A stretch of DNA of 38,768 bases. Origin: Nautiliaceae bacterium. Lineage in GTDB: Bacteria; Campylobacterota; Campylobacteria; Campylobacterales; Nautiliaceae. The notes beneath the pieces are model-generated. The model did not search any database. It was not told the origin of the DNA and was given only the letters and a program-made list of their open reading frames with translations. The stretch spans positions 1 to 38,768 of the forward strand of contig JAMOSZ010000019.1 of assembly GCA_027062625.1 (NCBI GenBank), in the 5' to 3' direction. This document shows, piece by piece, positions 22,082 through 28,912 of this stretch; the stretch's first letter is position 1, and each line of letters starts with the position of its first letter. Position numbers and translations under genes: made by a program.

Positions 22082-22804
22082 ATGGCTTGTGAAGATAAAA
22101 ACTTAAAACAGGAGGTAACAATGGAAGAAGTAAAAACACAAGAAGGGGTTTTAGTATTAAAACAGATGCCAGAATTTAAAATGGAAGCTTATAATGCTGA
22201 GAGCGGGCACTATACAGAAGTTAGCAGTAATGATTACAAAGGAAAATGGACAGTAATTTGTTTTTATCCAGCAGATTTTACATTTGTATGTCCAACTGAA
22301 ATTGCAGCAATGAATGCGGCACTTCCATATCTAAAAGAGCTTGGAGTAGAAGTACTTGCAGTTTCAACTGATACAAAATTTTCTCATAAAAGATTTGTAG
22401 AGACTGAGCCACTACTTAAAGACCTTAAACTTACAATTGCAGCTGACCCAACTGGGGAAGTTACAAGAAAATTTGGGGTAATGATTGAGGGTGCTGGACT
22501 TGCGCTAAGAGGTAGATTTTTAATCAATCCAGATGGACAAATTGTAGCAGAAGAAGTTCAAGCTCCACCAGTTGGAAGAAGTGTTAAAGAGTTTATTAGA
22601 CAAATTATTGCTCATCAACACGCTTATAAAACTGGTGAAGTTTGTCCAGCTAACTGGAAACCTGGTAAAAAAACGCTTCCGGTAAACAAAGAGATGGAAG
22701 AAATGACAGGAAATGTTGGAAAATATGTTAGCTTAGAAGATATTATTGATGAAAACGATTTAAAAGAGATGGAAGAGATGGTAAAAGCGTTTAAAAACGC
22801 TTAA
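22082..22804 (+). CDS. ahpC: 2-Cys peroxiredoxin (AhpC/TSA family)
   Basis: A 240-residue peroxiredoxin that reduces H2O2 and organic hydroperoxides. The peroxidatic cysteine is C70 in FTFVCPTE and the resolving cysteine C188 in EVCPANW, so it is a typical 2-Cys enzyme. Compared with ~190-200-residue AhpC it has about 25 extra residues at the N-terminus and an acidic helical tail (SLEDIIDENDLKEMEEMVKAF). Two in-frame starts each have a Shine-Dalgarno: ATG at 22082 (AAGGAG) and ATG at 22121 (AGGAGG), the latter giving 227 residues. It has a consensus promoter and is followed by perR. No AhpF is adjacent; the reductant is unknown. Confidence 0.93.
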   Translation: MACEDKNLKQEVTMEEVKTQEGVLVLKQMPEFKMEAYNAESGHYTEVSSNDYKGKWTVICFYPADFTFVCPTEIAAMNAALPYLKELGVEVLAVSTDTKFSHKRFVETEPLLKDLKLTIAADPTGEVTRKFGVMIEGAGLALRGRFLINPDGQIVAEEVQAPPVGRSVKEFIRQIIAHQHAYKTGEVCPANWKPGKKTLPVNKEMEEMTGNVGKYVSLEDIIDENDLKEMEEMVKAFKNA

Positions 22805-22831
22805 TTCTTTTCTTTTTTTTAGAGGCTTAGG

Positions 22832-23230
22832 ATGAAAGATTATAAATCTTTATTAGTAAATACTAGTTTAAAAATTACCCCACAAAGGCTTGCTCTTTTA
22901 AAAGAGATTGATAAAAAAGGGCACGCAAATATAGATGAGCTTTATAGAGAGATTCAAAAACAATTTCCTACTATTTCTCTTGCTACAATTTACAAAAATA
23001 TTACCTCTTTACAAGAAGCTGGCGTAATTAGTGAAATTTGCATTCATCAAAAGCCAAAATATGAAATCAAAAAACATCCTCACGCTCATTTTATTTGTAA
23101 AAATTGTGGGAAGATTATAGATGTTCCTTTTGATGAGTTAGTTAGCGAGGAGATAGAGAGGAGATATCCAAACTCTCAAAAAGAGCTCTATATTTATGGC
23201 CTTTGTAAAGAATGCAATGGTAATAGTTAG
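22832..23230 (+). CDS. perR: Fur-family peroxide-responsive regulator PerR
   Basis: A 132-residue Fur-superfamily repressor. The winged helix covers residues 1-70 (ITPQRLALLKEI, ISLATIYKNITSLQEAG). Zinc cysteines are C89xxC92 and C125xxC128. Regulatory metal ligands are H31, H84, H86 and D97 (GKIIDV); an Asp at that last position is the PerR-type residue, where Fur has Glu. At the position of B. subtilis Asp85 I read Glu78 (KYEIKK), a conservative change. Location 27 bases after ahpC supports peroxide sensing by histidine oxidation. It probably controls the ahpC promoter and hence itself. Confidence 0.88.
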   Translation: MKDYKSLLVNTSLKITPQRLALLKEIDKKGHANIDELYREIQKQFPTISLATIYKNITSLQEAGVISEICIHQKPKYEIKKHPHAHFICKNCGKIIDVPFDELVSEEIERRYPNSQKELYIYGLCKECNGNS

Positions 23231-23492
23231 TATAATTACAGATTTTAATCTTCCTTTTGTCTTCTCTTTAAAAGAGAGAAGAAAAATTTTAAATTCTATA
23301 AAAGATAAACTTAAAAAATTTAATGTAAGTGTGCTTGATATATCAGGAGAGTATCCCAAAGAGGCAAGCTTAGCTATTGCGTTTTTGGCTCATAATGAAA
23401 AGCAAGCAGAAGAAATTGCAAGGAAAATTGAGGACTTTTTGTATCGCAATTTTCCAGAGATTGAATTTTTCTTTGAGAAAGAGGTAATATGA
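23217..23492 (+). CDS. DUF503 family small protein (YlxP-like)
   Basis: A 91-residue protein with the DUF503 pattern: MVIVSIITDFNLPFVFSLKERRKILNSIKDKL, then FNVSVLDI and ASLAIAFLAHNEKQAEEI, a ferredoxin-like alpha/beta fold. I place the start at the ATG at 23217, which matches the family N-terminus; a reading from 23196 would add MAFVKNA. It overlaps the end of perR by 14 bases and the NYN gene by 4, so the run ahpC-perR-DUF503-NYN is tightly coupled. In Firmicutes DUF503 (YlxP) lies with nusA-infB-rbfA, suggesting a link to ribosome or RNA work; here that context is absent. Confidence 0.82.
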   Translation: MVIVSIITDFNLPFVFSLKERRKILNSIKDKLKKFNVSVLDISGEYPKEASLAIAFLAHNEKQAEEIARKIEDFLYRNFPEIEFFFEKEVI

Positions 23493-24055
23493 GCTTTAAA
23501 TTGAGTAACTACTTTAATAGGGCGATTTTGTTTATTGATAATTCAAATTTGTTGAATGTTTTAAAAGATGTTACTGGCAATATGGATTGTAATGGAGTGA
23601 GAGTTCATTATGGAAAATTAGTTGATTTTTTTGAGGAGTATTTAAGTAGTGAGAGAATTAAGATAAAAGAGGTGATTTTGTATGATGGAGAGGTTATAAG
23701 CGATGTTTGTAAAAGAGGTAAAAAAGAGAGATTTTTAAATAGTGTAAATTTAATTCTCTCAAAAAAAGGTATAAGTTTTATAGCAAAAATTTATCCAATT
23801 GATTTAACGCGTGAGAAGAATGTAAAGCAAGTTGATAGTGCGATAGTTGTTGATATTTTATCAAAAGCGGTAAGAAGAGAGATGGATGTAGTTATTTTAA
23901 TAAGTGGGGATAGGGATTTTGTTCCTTTGTTAAAGGAGGTAAAAGAGAATTTTAGATTACCGGTTATTGTTAGTTTTTTTGATAAAGGACTTAGTAAAGA
24001 ACTAAAAGAGGAGAGTTTTTTTATAAAATTGGAGCTTGATAAAATCTCTTTTTAA
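23489..24055 (+). CDS. NYN-domain (LabA/DUF88-like) putative RNase
   Basis: A 188-residue protein of the NYN/PIN-like nuclease superfamily. Conserved acidic positions typical of the metal site are D17 (LFIDNSNL), D116 and D122 (VDSAIVVDIL), and D141/D143 in ISGDRDFVPLL. Such proteins cut RNA in a metal-dependent way or have regulatory roles (LabA). It has no additional C-terminal domain. Its ATG overlaps the DUF503 stop by 4 bases, and it is convergent with pyk with a 4-base overlap. The target RNA is unknown. Confidence 0.85.
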   Translation: MSFKLSNYFNRAILFIDNSNLLNVLKDVTGNMDCNGVRVHYGKLVDFFEEYLSSERIKIKEVILYDGEVISDVCKRGKKERFLNSVNLILSKKGISFIAKIYPIDLTREKNVKQVDSAIVVDILSKAVRREMDVVILISGDRDFVPLLKEVKENFRLPVIVSFFDKGLSKELKEESFFIKLELDKISF

Positions 24056-25437
24056 ACTTCGATAATCCTTATCATATTTGTAGTTCCCTCTTTTCCGATT
24101 ATGCTTCCCATTGTAATAATTATCTTATCTCCTTTTGAGAGTTTTTCATTTTTTATAGCTTCATTTAAGAATCTATCTATCAATTTTTCTGGATGTTTGA
24201 TTTTTGGTACTTCAAAAATCTCTTCAACTCCCCATACGATTTTTAATTTTCTACTTGTTTCTCTATTATGAGTTACGGCAAAAATTGGTGGTTTTGGTCT
24301 ATACTTTGCAATTGATTTAACAGTTGTGCCCGAGCTTGTAAAACTTACAATTGCTTTTGGTTCAATTGATTTTGCCAAATCAGCCACGCTAAGAGCAATT
24401 GCATCATCATCATCAGTTTCGTATTTTTTGTAGTATGGATAAATTGTCTGAATTTCTTGGATTATTTTTACTAAAACTTCAACTGCTTTTATTGGATATT
24501 TACCCACGGTGGTTTCATCACTTAACATCACCGCATCACTTCCATCCATTACTGCATTTGCTACATCACTAACCTCAGCTCTGGTAGGGAAGGGCGAGTT
24601 TACCATAGAAAGGAGCATTTGAGTTGCGGTAATTACTGGTTTTTTTAGCTTATTTGCACGGCGAATTATCTTTTTTTGGATGACTGGAACTTTTTCAATT
24701 CCAATTTCAATTCCCAAATCTCCTCTTGCTACCATTACTCCATCGCTAACTTCAAGTATTTCATCAAGATTTTCAACCGCTTTTTTAGTTTCAATTTTTG
24801 CTATTACCCAAGGCATGTGGGAAGTGTAAGATTTTAATATCTCTTTTGCTTTTAAAATATCTTCTTTATTATTTACAAAAGAAATAGCTACAATATCTAC
24901 TCCATTTTTTGCTCCAAAAATTAAATCTTTTTCATCTTTCTTTGTAATTGCTGATATTTTTAAGTTTGAGTGAGGGAAATTTATCCCTTTCCTACTTGAT
25001 AAAACTCCTTCATTTTTTACTTCTAGTACTAAATAATCTGGTGTTTTTTCAATAACTTTTGTTCTAATTGAGCCGTCTGCAAAAAATACATACTCTCCAA
25101 CTTCTACTTGGTCGATAATTTCTGGATAACTTATTGTTAAGTCATATGCACTTTTTGGATTTTTTTTAACAAGTCTTATCTTATCTCCTCTTTTTACCTC
25201 CAAAATTCCGTTAATCTCTCCAATTCTAATTTTTGGTCCTGAGATATCTTGAAGAATTGCCGTTTTTGAGTTTAATTTCTTTGCGGCTTCTCTTATTTTT
25301 TTAATAGAATTTTTATGAGTTTTGTGGTTAGCGTGGGAAAAATTAAGGCGAAAAACATCAACCCCAGCTTTTATCATATCTTCAATTTTATCTTCACTGC
25401 TTGGACCAAGAGTTGCTACTATTTTTGCTTTTTTCAT
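24052..25437 (-). CDS. pyk: Pyruvate kinase
   Basis: A 461-residue enzyme making ATP and pyruvate from phosphoenolpyruvate and ADP. The N-terminus KIVATLGPSSE with RLNFSHANHKTH, the catalytic-loop VMVARGDLGIEIG, the ATQMLLSM segment and TSSGTTVKSIAKYRP are all typical. It lacks the extra C-terminal domain seen in some Gram-positive enzymes. Its ATG overlaps the stop of the HTH-regulator gene by 4 bases (25434-25437), so it is the third gene of the KaiC-like-HTH-pyk operon. This is an unusual setting for a glycolytic gene, particularly in a group that often relies on gluconeogenesis. Confidence 0.96.
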   Translation of the reverse strand: MKKAKIVATLGPSSEDKIEDMIKAGVDVFRLNFSHANHKTHKNSIKKIREAAKKLNSKTAILQDISGPKIRIGEINGILEVKRGDKIRLVKKNPKSAYDLTISYPEIIDQVEVGEYVFFADGSIRTKVIEKTPDYLVLEVKNEGVLSSRKGINFPHSNLKISAITKKDEKDLIFGAKNGVDIVAISFVNNKEDILKAKEILKSYTSHMPWVIAKIETKKAVENLDEILEVSDGVMVARGDLGIEIGIEKVPVIQKKIIRRANKLKKPVITATQMLLSMVNSPFPTRAEVSDVANAVMDGSDAVMLSDETTVGKYPIKAVEVLVKIIQEIQTIYPYYKKYETDDDDAIALSVADLAKSIEPKAIVSFTSSGTTVKSIAKYRPKPPIFAVTHNRETSRKLKIVWGVEEIFEVPKIKHPEKLIDRFLNEAIKNEKLSKGDKIIITMGSIIGKEGTTNMIRIIEV

Positions 25438-26081
25438 TTTATTCCTTTGCTAAGAAGATAATCTTTTATCTCTTTTAAAAGCTCTGCTGGGTTTTTGATT
25501 GGATAGTGGATATTTTTTACTATTTCAGTTGCTTTTATTCCTTTTATTTCAAGATGTTTAAATCTATCAATAATTTCATCTGCGCTTTTTATTGGATATT
25601 TTACTCCTTTTATACTTTTTAATACCAAATAAGTCCAAGGTGCATCACAATTTTGTGCAATCTTTTCTGCTATTGAGCGACAATATTCCATAAGTGTTTG
25701 AGAATCTTCACCGCTTTTTATGAGTTTAAAAGCAAGTTTTGCAATTCCTCCTGCTGTGTGTACTTTTAGGCTTTTTTTCTCTTCTTTTGTTAGCTCATCA
25801 AAGTGTTTGATTTTATAAAGCGCTAAGTTTGGGTCAGCTCTTAAAATTTGGCGGGTTGTAGTTTTTGTAATTCCTACAAATTTTGCAATCTCATCTTCTG
25901 TTTTTAAATACTCTTCTTTTAATACAATAACAAAAGCAGCTCTTGCAAGGCTTGGTAGCCAAGTTAGGGTTTTATATTTAGCTAAGTTATCAAGTCCTCC
26001 TAATAAGTCAATTGATTTAAAAAAGACTCTCTCTGTTATATATTTAAGTTCGTTATCATTAGTTTTAATCTCCAAAATCAT
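25434..26081 (-). CDS. HTH transcriptional regulator-like protein (archaeal type)
   Basis: A 215-residue protein with a helix-turn-helix at about residues 59-83 (KTEDEIAKFVGITKTTTRQILRADP), preceded by TWLPSLARAAFVIVLKEE and followed by VHTAGGIAKLAFKLIKSG. This combination resembles, from memory, a family of predicted archaeal regulators (COG1318). The C-terminal part has a repeated KYPIKSADEIIDRFKHL / HYPIKNPAELLKEIKDYL pattern, probably a duplicated helical unit. An AGGAGG Shine-Dalgarno lies inside the end of the upstream KaiC-like gene, which overlaps it by 17 bases. The tight coupling implies that the two proteins act together; its targets may include its own operon with pyk. Confidence 0.7.
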   Translation of the reverse strand: MILEIKTNDNELKYITERVFFKSIDLLGGLDNLAKYKTLTWLPSLARAAFVIVLKEEYLKTEDEIAKFVGITKTTTRQILRADPNLALYKIKHFDELTKEEKKSLKVHTAGGIAKLAFKLIKSGEDSQTLMEYCRSIAEKIAQNCDAPWTYLVLKSIKGVKYPIKSADEIIDRFKHLEIKGIKATEIVKNIHYPIKNPAELLKEIKDYLLSKGIK

Positions 26082-26910
26082 CGTCTCCTCCTATTGGTTT
26101 TAATATTTTTATAAGTCCAGTTTTTGTAATCTCAAAGAATCTAACGCGTGTATCGTGTCCACACATTCTACATCCATCAATTCTAAATAATCTTACAATC
26201 TCTCCAAGTGGCTTTTTATAAATTTTCGCTTTATAAGGGGTATCTATTATCTCTTTGCTAAGCACAATAGTTCCATCTACAATATGTCCAATCGCATATC
26301 CCCCAGCTGCTTCTGAGCTTAAAAGCTCATGCGAGCTTCTTTTTTGAGAGATTAAAAGGCTTGTTTGATACCACTTTTTTAAGAAGTTATAAACTCTTCT
26401 TACAATTACTCTTGCCATCATCTCTTTATTTTCAAATAGCCCAGTAATTGAGTCAATTATTGTAAATTCAATTTTGAACTCTTTTATTGCATAAGCTAAG
26501 GTATTTAAAAAAGCTATAATATCATCTCTTAATTGATAATGGCTTGTAGCATCAATAAAGATAATATTATCTACTATCTTTTCATCAAGCCCCATAGCTT
26601 TTGTCCTTAGTTTCATTGATGCTACTACAAAGTTTGCTGGGGTTTCAAGAGTTATAAAACACACTTTTTTGTTTAAATATGCTTGATATACGCTAAATTG
26701 CTCAGCCATTATGCTTTTTCCAGTATCGTTTACTCCTGTTATATTGCATACGCTATATTTTGGAATACCATTTAATTTTTTTAATTTATTATCTTCAATG
26801 GTAAAAAATAGCTCATCAAGTCCTTCTATGCCAGTTTTGACTCCTGTAATTTGAGGTGCTTTTTGCAAGGCTTCTTTTGCGGGAATTATGGCATCTTTTA
26901 TAAGTTCCAT
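26065..26910 (-). CDS. KaiC/RadA-like RecA-superfamily ATPase
   Basis: A 281-residue single-domain RecA-type ATPase. Walker A is G59-V-N-D-T-G64-K65-S66, a probable catalytic Glu is E89 in FITLETP, and Walker B is FTIIDS (D153). ISQKRSSHELLSSEAAGGYAIGHIVDGTIVL fits the L2/ATP-cap region of KaiC and RadA relatives. A late DGCRMCGHDTR with C247xxC250 may bind metal. There is no second KaiC domain and no RadA helix-hairpin-helix, so it is neither cyanobacterial KaiC nor a recombinase. I place the start at the ATG at 26910 (AAAAAGG upstream) rather than a longer reading from 26937. It looks archaeal or Aquificales-like. Such proteins act in signal transduction. Confidence 0.8.
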   Translation of the reverse strand: MELIKDAIIPAKEALQKAPQITGVKTGIEGLDELFFTIEDNKLKKLNGIPKYSVCNITGVNDTGKSIMAEQFSVYQAYLNKKVCFITLETPANFVVASMKLRTKAMGLDEKIVDNIIFIDATSHYQLRDDIIAFLNTLAYAIKEFKIEFTIIDSITGLFENKEMMARVIVRRVYNFLKKWYQTSLLISQKRSSHELLSSEAAGGYAIGHIVDGTIVLSKEIIDTPYKAKIYKKPLGEIVRLFRIDGCRMCGHDTRVRFFEITKTGLIKILKPIGGDDDFGD

Positions 26911-26927
26911 TATAAGCCTTTTTGACA

Positions 26928-26936
26928 ATTGTAGCA
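26928..26936 (-). promoter_or_regulatory. Extended -10 of the KaiC-like/HTH/pyk operon
   Basis: TGC-TACAAT on the minus strand, 17 bases before the ATG at 26910. Confidence 0.5.
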
Positions 26937-26978
26937 AATGTGAAGTTAAAAAGCAAGAGGAAAGGAAGTTGATATAAG

Positions 26979-28037
26979 TTATTTAACTTTTATGCAGTCT
27001 GTCTCTTTTTGTTTATCAAACTCCCACCACTCTTTTTGATTCCAAGGTTTAAGTTCTTTTAATTTTTTCATTAAATATTCAAAATCTCTTGGAAGTAAAG
27101 CTTGGTCTCCATCACTTAGTGCTTCTTTTGGGCAGTTGTGCATCTCAACGATTAATCCATCAGCCCCAGCTGCCATTCCTGCATAAGCTAATGCGCTTAC
27201 AAATTCTCTTTTTCCAGCTGCGTGGCTTGGGTCTACAATGATTGGTAGGTGAGTCATTTTTTGCATAATTGGAATTAATGTAACATCAAGAGTGTTTCTA
27301 ACGCTTGGTTCATAAGTTCTAGTACCTCTAAGACATAAAATTACTTTATCATTTCCTTCACTCATAATATATTCTGCACTCATTAAATGCTCTTTTACAG
27401 TTGAGCAAATTCCATTTTTAAGGATAACTGGTTTGTCAAGTTTTCCAATTTCTTTAAGAAGTGGGAAATTTTGCATATTTCTTGCCCCAATTTGGATAAC
27501 ATCTGCATACTTATATACATCATCAATATCTTTTATGCTCATAAGTTCAGTTACAATCGGAAGCCCTGTCTCTTTTTTAGCTTCTAAAAGCATTTTTAAT
27601 CCCTCAACTCCGTGACCTTGGAAAGTGTATGGAGAAGTTCTTGGTTTATATGCTCCTCCTCTTAGCATATGAGCGCCATTTGCTTTTGCTACTTTTGCTA
27701 AATACACTACATTTTCAACATTATCTACGCTACAAGGTCCAGCAATTACTACCTTATGTCCTCCACCAATTTTTACTCCATCTACTTCAATAATTGTATC
27801 TTCTGGATGGAATTCTCTACTTGCTCTTTTATATGGAGCTGAAACTTCAAGCACTTTTGCAACTCCTGGAAGGGTGCTAAGAGGTCTTCCAAGTAGATCT
27901 GTTTTATCTCCAATAATACCAATAACTACTTGTTTCTCTCCTGGTGCAATGCTAACATCATGTCCCCACTTTTTAATTTGATTGATAGTTTTTTGGATTT
28001 CCTCTTCGCTTGCACCAACTTTCATAACTAATACCAT
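26979..28037 (-). CDS. aroF: 3-deoxy-7-phosphoheptulonate synthase, class Ib (AroF type)
   Basis: A 352-residue enzyme condensing phosphoenolpyruvate with erythrose 4-phosphate, the first step of the shikimate pathway. The N-terminal ~70 residues form the ferredoxin-like regulatory domain (LVMKVGASEEEIQKTINQI ... VIGIIGD) seen in the Thermotoga enzyme. The barrel has VIAGPCSV, LRGGAYKPRTSPY, IQIGARNMQNF and PIIVDPSHAAG. The start is the ATG at 28037 with AAAAGGA upstream; a reading from 28091 runs through the promoter. The N-terminal domain suggests feedback inhibition by tyrosine or phenylalanine. It has its own promoter and lies upstream of the KaiC-like operon on the same strand. Confidence 0.95.
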   Translation of the reverse strand: MVLVMKVGASEEEIQKTINQIKKWGHDVSIAPGEKQVVIGIIGDKTDLLGRPLSTLPGVAKVLEVSAPYKRASREFHPEDTIIEVDGVKIGGGHKVVIAGPCSVDNVENVVYLAKVAKANGAHMLRGGAYKPRTSPYTFQGHGVEGLKMLLEAKKETGLPIVTELMSIKDIDDVYKYADVIQIGARNMQNFPLLKEIGKLDKPVILKNGICSTVKEHLMSAEYIMSEGNDKVILCLRGTRTYEPSVRNTLDVTLIPIMQKMTHLPIIVDPSHAAGKREFVSALAYAGMAAGADGLIVEMHNCPKEALSDGDQALLPRDFEYLMKKLKELKPWNQKEWWEFDKQKETDCIKVK

Positions 28038-28062
28038 TTTTATCCTTTTATTTTTTTGCAGT

Positions 28063-28071
28063 ATTATAGCA
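28063..28071 (-). promoter_or_regulatory. Extended -10 of aroF
   Basis: TGC-TATAAT on the minus strand, 25 bases before the ATG at 28037; no -35 consensus. This is one of the cleanest extended -10 elements here. Confidence 0.7.
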
Positions 28072-28141
28072 AGTTTAACTCCCTTTTTCAATGAAAAAAG
28101 ATATTAATGAATAATTTTTTTCCTTTTTAAGTCAATAATTT

Positions 28142-28150
28142 TGTTATAAT
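28142..28150 (+). promoter_or_regulatory. Extended -10 of the DnaQ-like gene
   Basis: TGT-TATAAT on the plus strand, 21 bases before the ATG at 28172. Confidence 0.65.
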
Positions 28151-28171
28151 TTTTTTAAAAAAAGATTGGAT

Positions 28172-28912
28172 ATGCAAAAGGTTATTGAGAGATTAAAAAG
28201 AGGGCTTAGTAAAGAGAAGTTTTTAAAACTTTTTAGTAAAGAGTATCCTGGATTTGACTTTGAGTCGTTGTATGATTTTTTAACTTTTCAAGGGCTTCCT
28301 TTGATAATAAAGAATAATTTAGTTTATCTAAAAACGGCACTTCTTCCTTATAAAGAGGTAGATTATGTGGTTTTGGATTTGGAGGTTAATAATTCAAAGC
28401 CAAAAGAGGGGCAAATTATTGAAATTGGCGCGGTTAAATTAAAAAATTTAGAACCAGTTGATGAGTTTTCGTTTTTGATTTATGCAAAAGATATTCCAAA
28501 GTATGTAACAAAAGTTACTGGGATTAATGAGAAAATGTTAAAAAATAAGAGTTCTCAAAAGGAGATTTTAAAAAAATTTAGACTATTTTTAGGTAATAGC
28601 GTTATTGTAGCTCATGCGGCTGATTTTGATGTTAACTTTTTGGCTAAGCAGTTTCAAAAGGAAAATTTAGGTGAGCTTTTAAATAGGTATCTTTGTACTA
28701 TCTCCCTCGCAAAAAAAACGATTGATGCCCAAAGGTATGGGCTTAGCTATCTTAAAGAGGAGCTAAAACTCTCAGATGAAGTTGACCATAGAGCCTTGGG
28801 AGATGCGAGGACTACTACAAAATTATTTTTAAAAGGAATCCAAAATCTTCCAAAAGAGATTGTAACGGCTGAGGATTTGATAGAGTTTGCAAAACCTGGG
28901 AAGAAGAATTAA
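28172..28912 (+). CDS. dnaQ: DnaQ-like 3'-5' exonuclease (DNA polymerase III epsilon type)
   Basis: A 246-residue DEDDh exonuclease, the likely proofreading subunit partner of DnaE. ExoI has D69-x-E71 (VLDLEVN), ExoII HAADFDVNFL with D152, and ExoIIIe H205 and D210 in HRALGDARTT. About 65 residues precede the exonuclease domain (KRGLSKEKFLKLFSKEYPG) and probably form a small winged-helix-like unit. I start at the ATG at 28172; a TTG two codons earlier is possible. It is a single gene behind its own promoter, convergent with the diguanylate cyclase gene by a 4-base overlap. A stand-alone repair exonuclease role remains possible. Confidence 0.85.
   Translation: MQKVIERLKRGLSKEKFLKLFSKEYPGFDFESLYDFLTFQGLPLIIKNNLVYLKTALLPYKEVDYVVLDLEVNNSKPKEGQIIEIGAVKLKNLEPVDEFSFLIYAKDIPKYVTKVTGINEKMLKNKSSQKEILKKFRLFLGNSVIVAHAADFDVNFLAKQFQKENLGELLNRYLCTISLAKKTIDAQRYGLSYLKEELKLSDEVDHRALGDARTTTKLFLKGIQNLPKEIVTAEDLIEFAKPGKKN

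Noticed and set aside
26065-26910. RadA/RecA recombinase or circadian KaiC
   Set aside because: Single RecA domain, no helix-hairpin-helix, no RecA DNA-loop signatures and no KaiA/KaiB genes nearby.
26911-26937. Longer KaiC-like start at 26937
   Set aside because: It would overlap the -10 element, and AAAAAGG is correctly placed for the ATG at 26910.
28038-28091. Longer aroF start at 28091
   Set aside because: The added stretch covers the extended -10 and Shine-Dalgarno; homologues begin at the MVLVMKVG segment.
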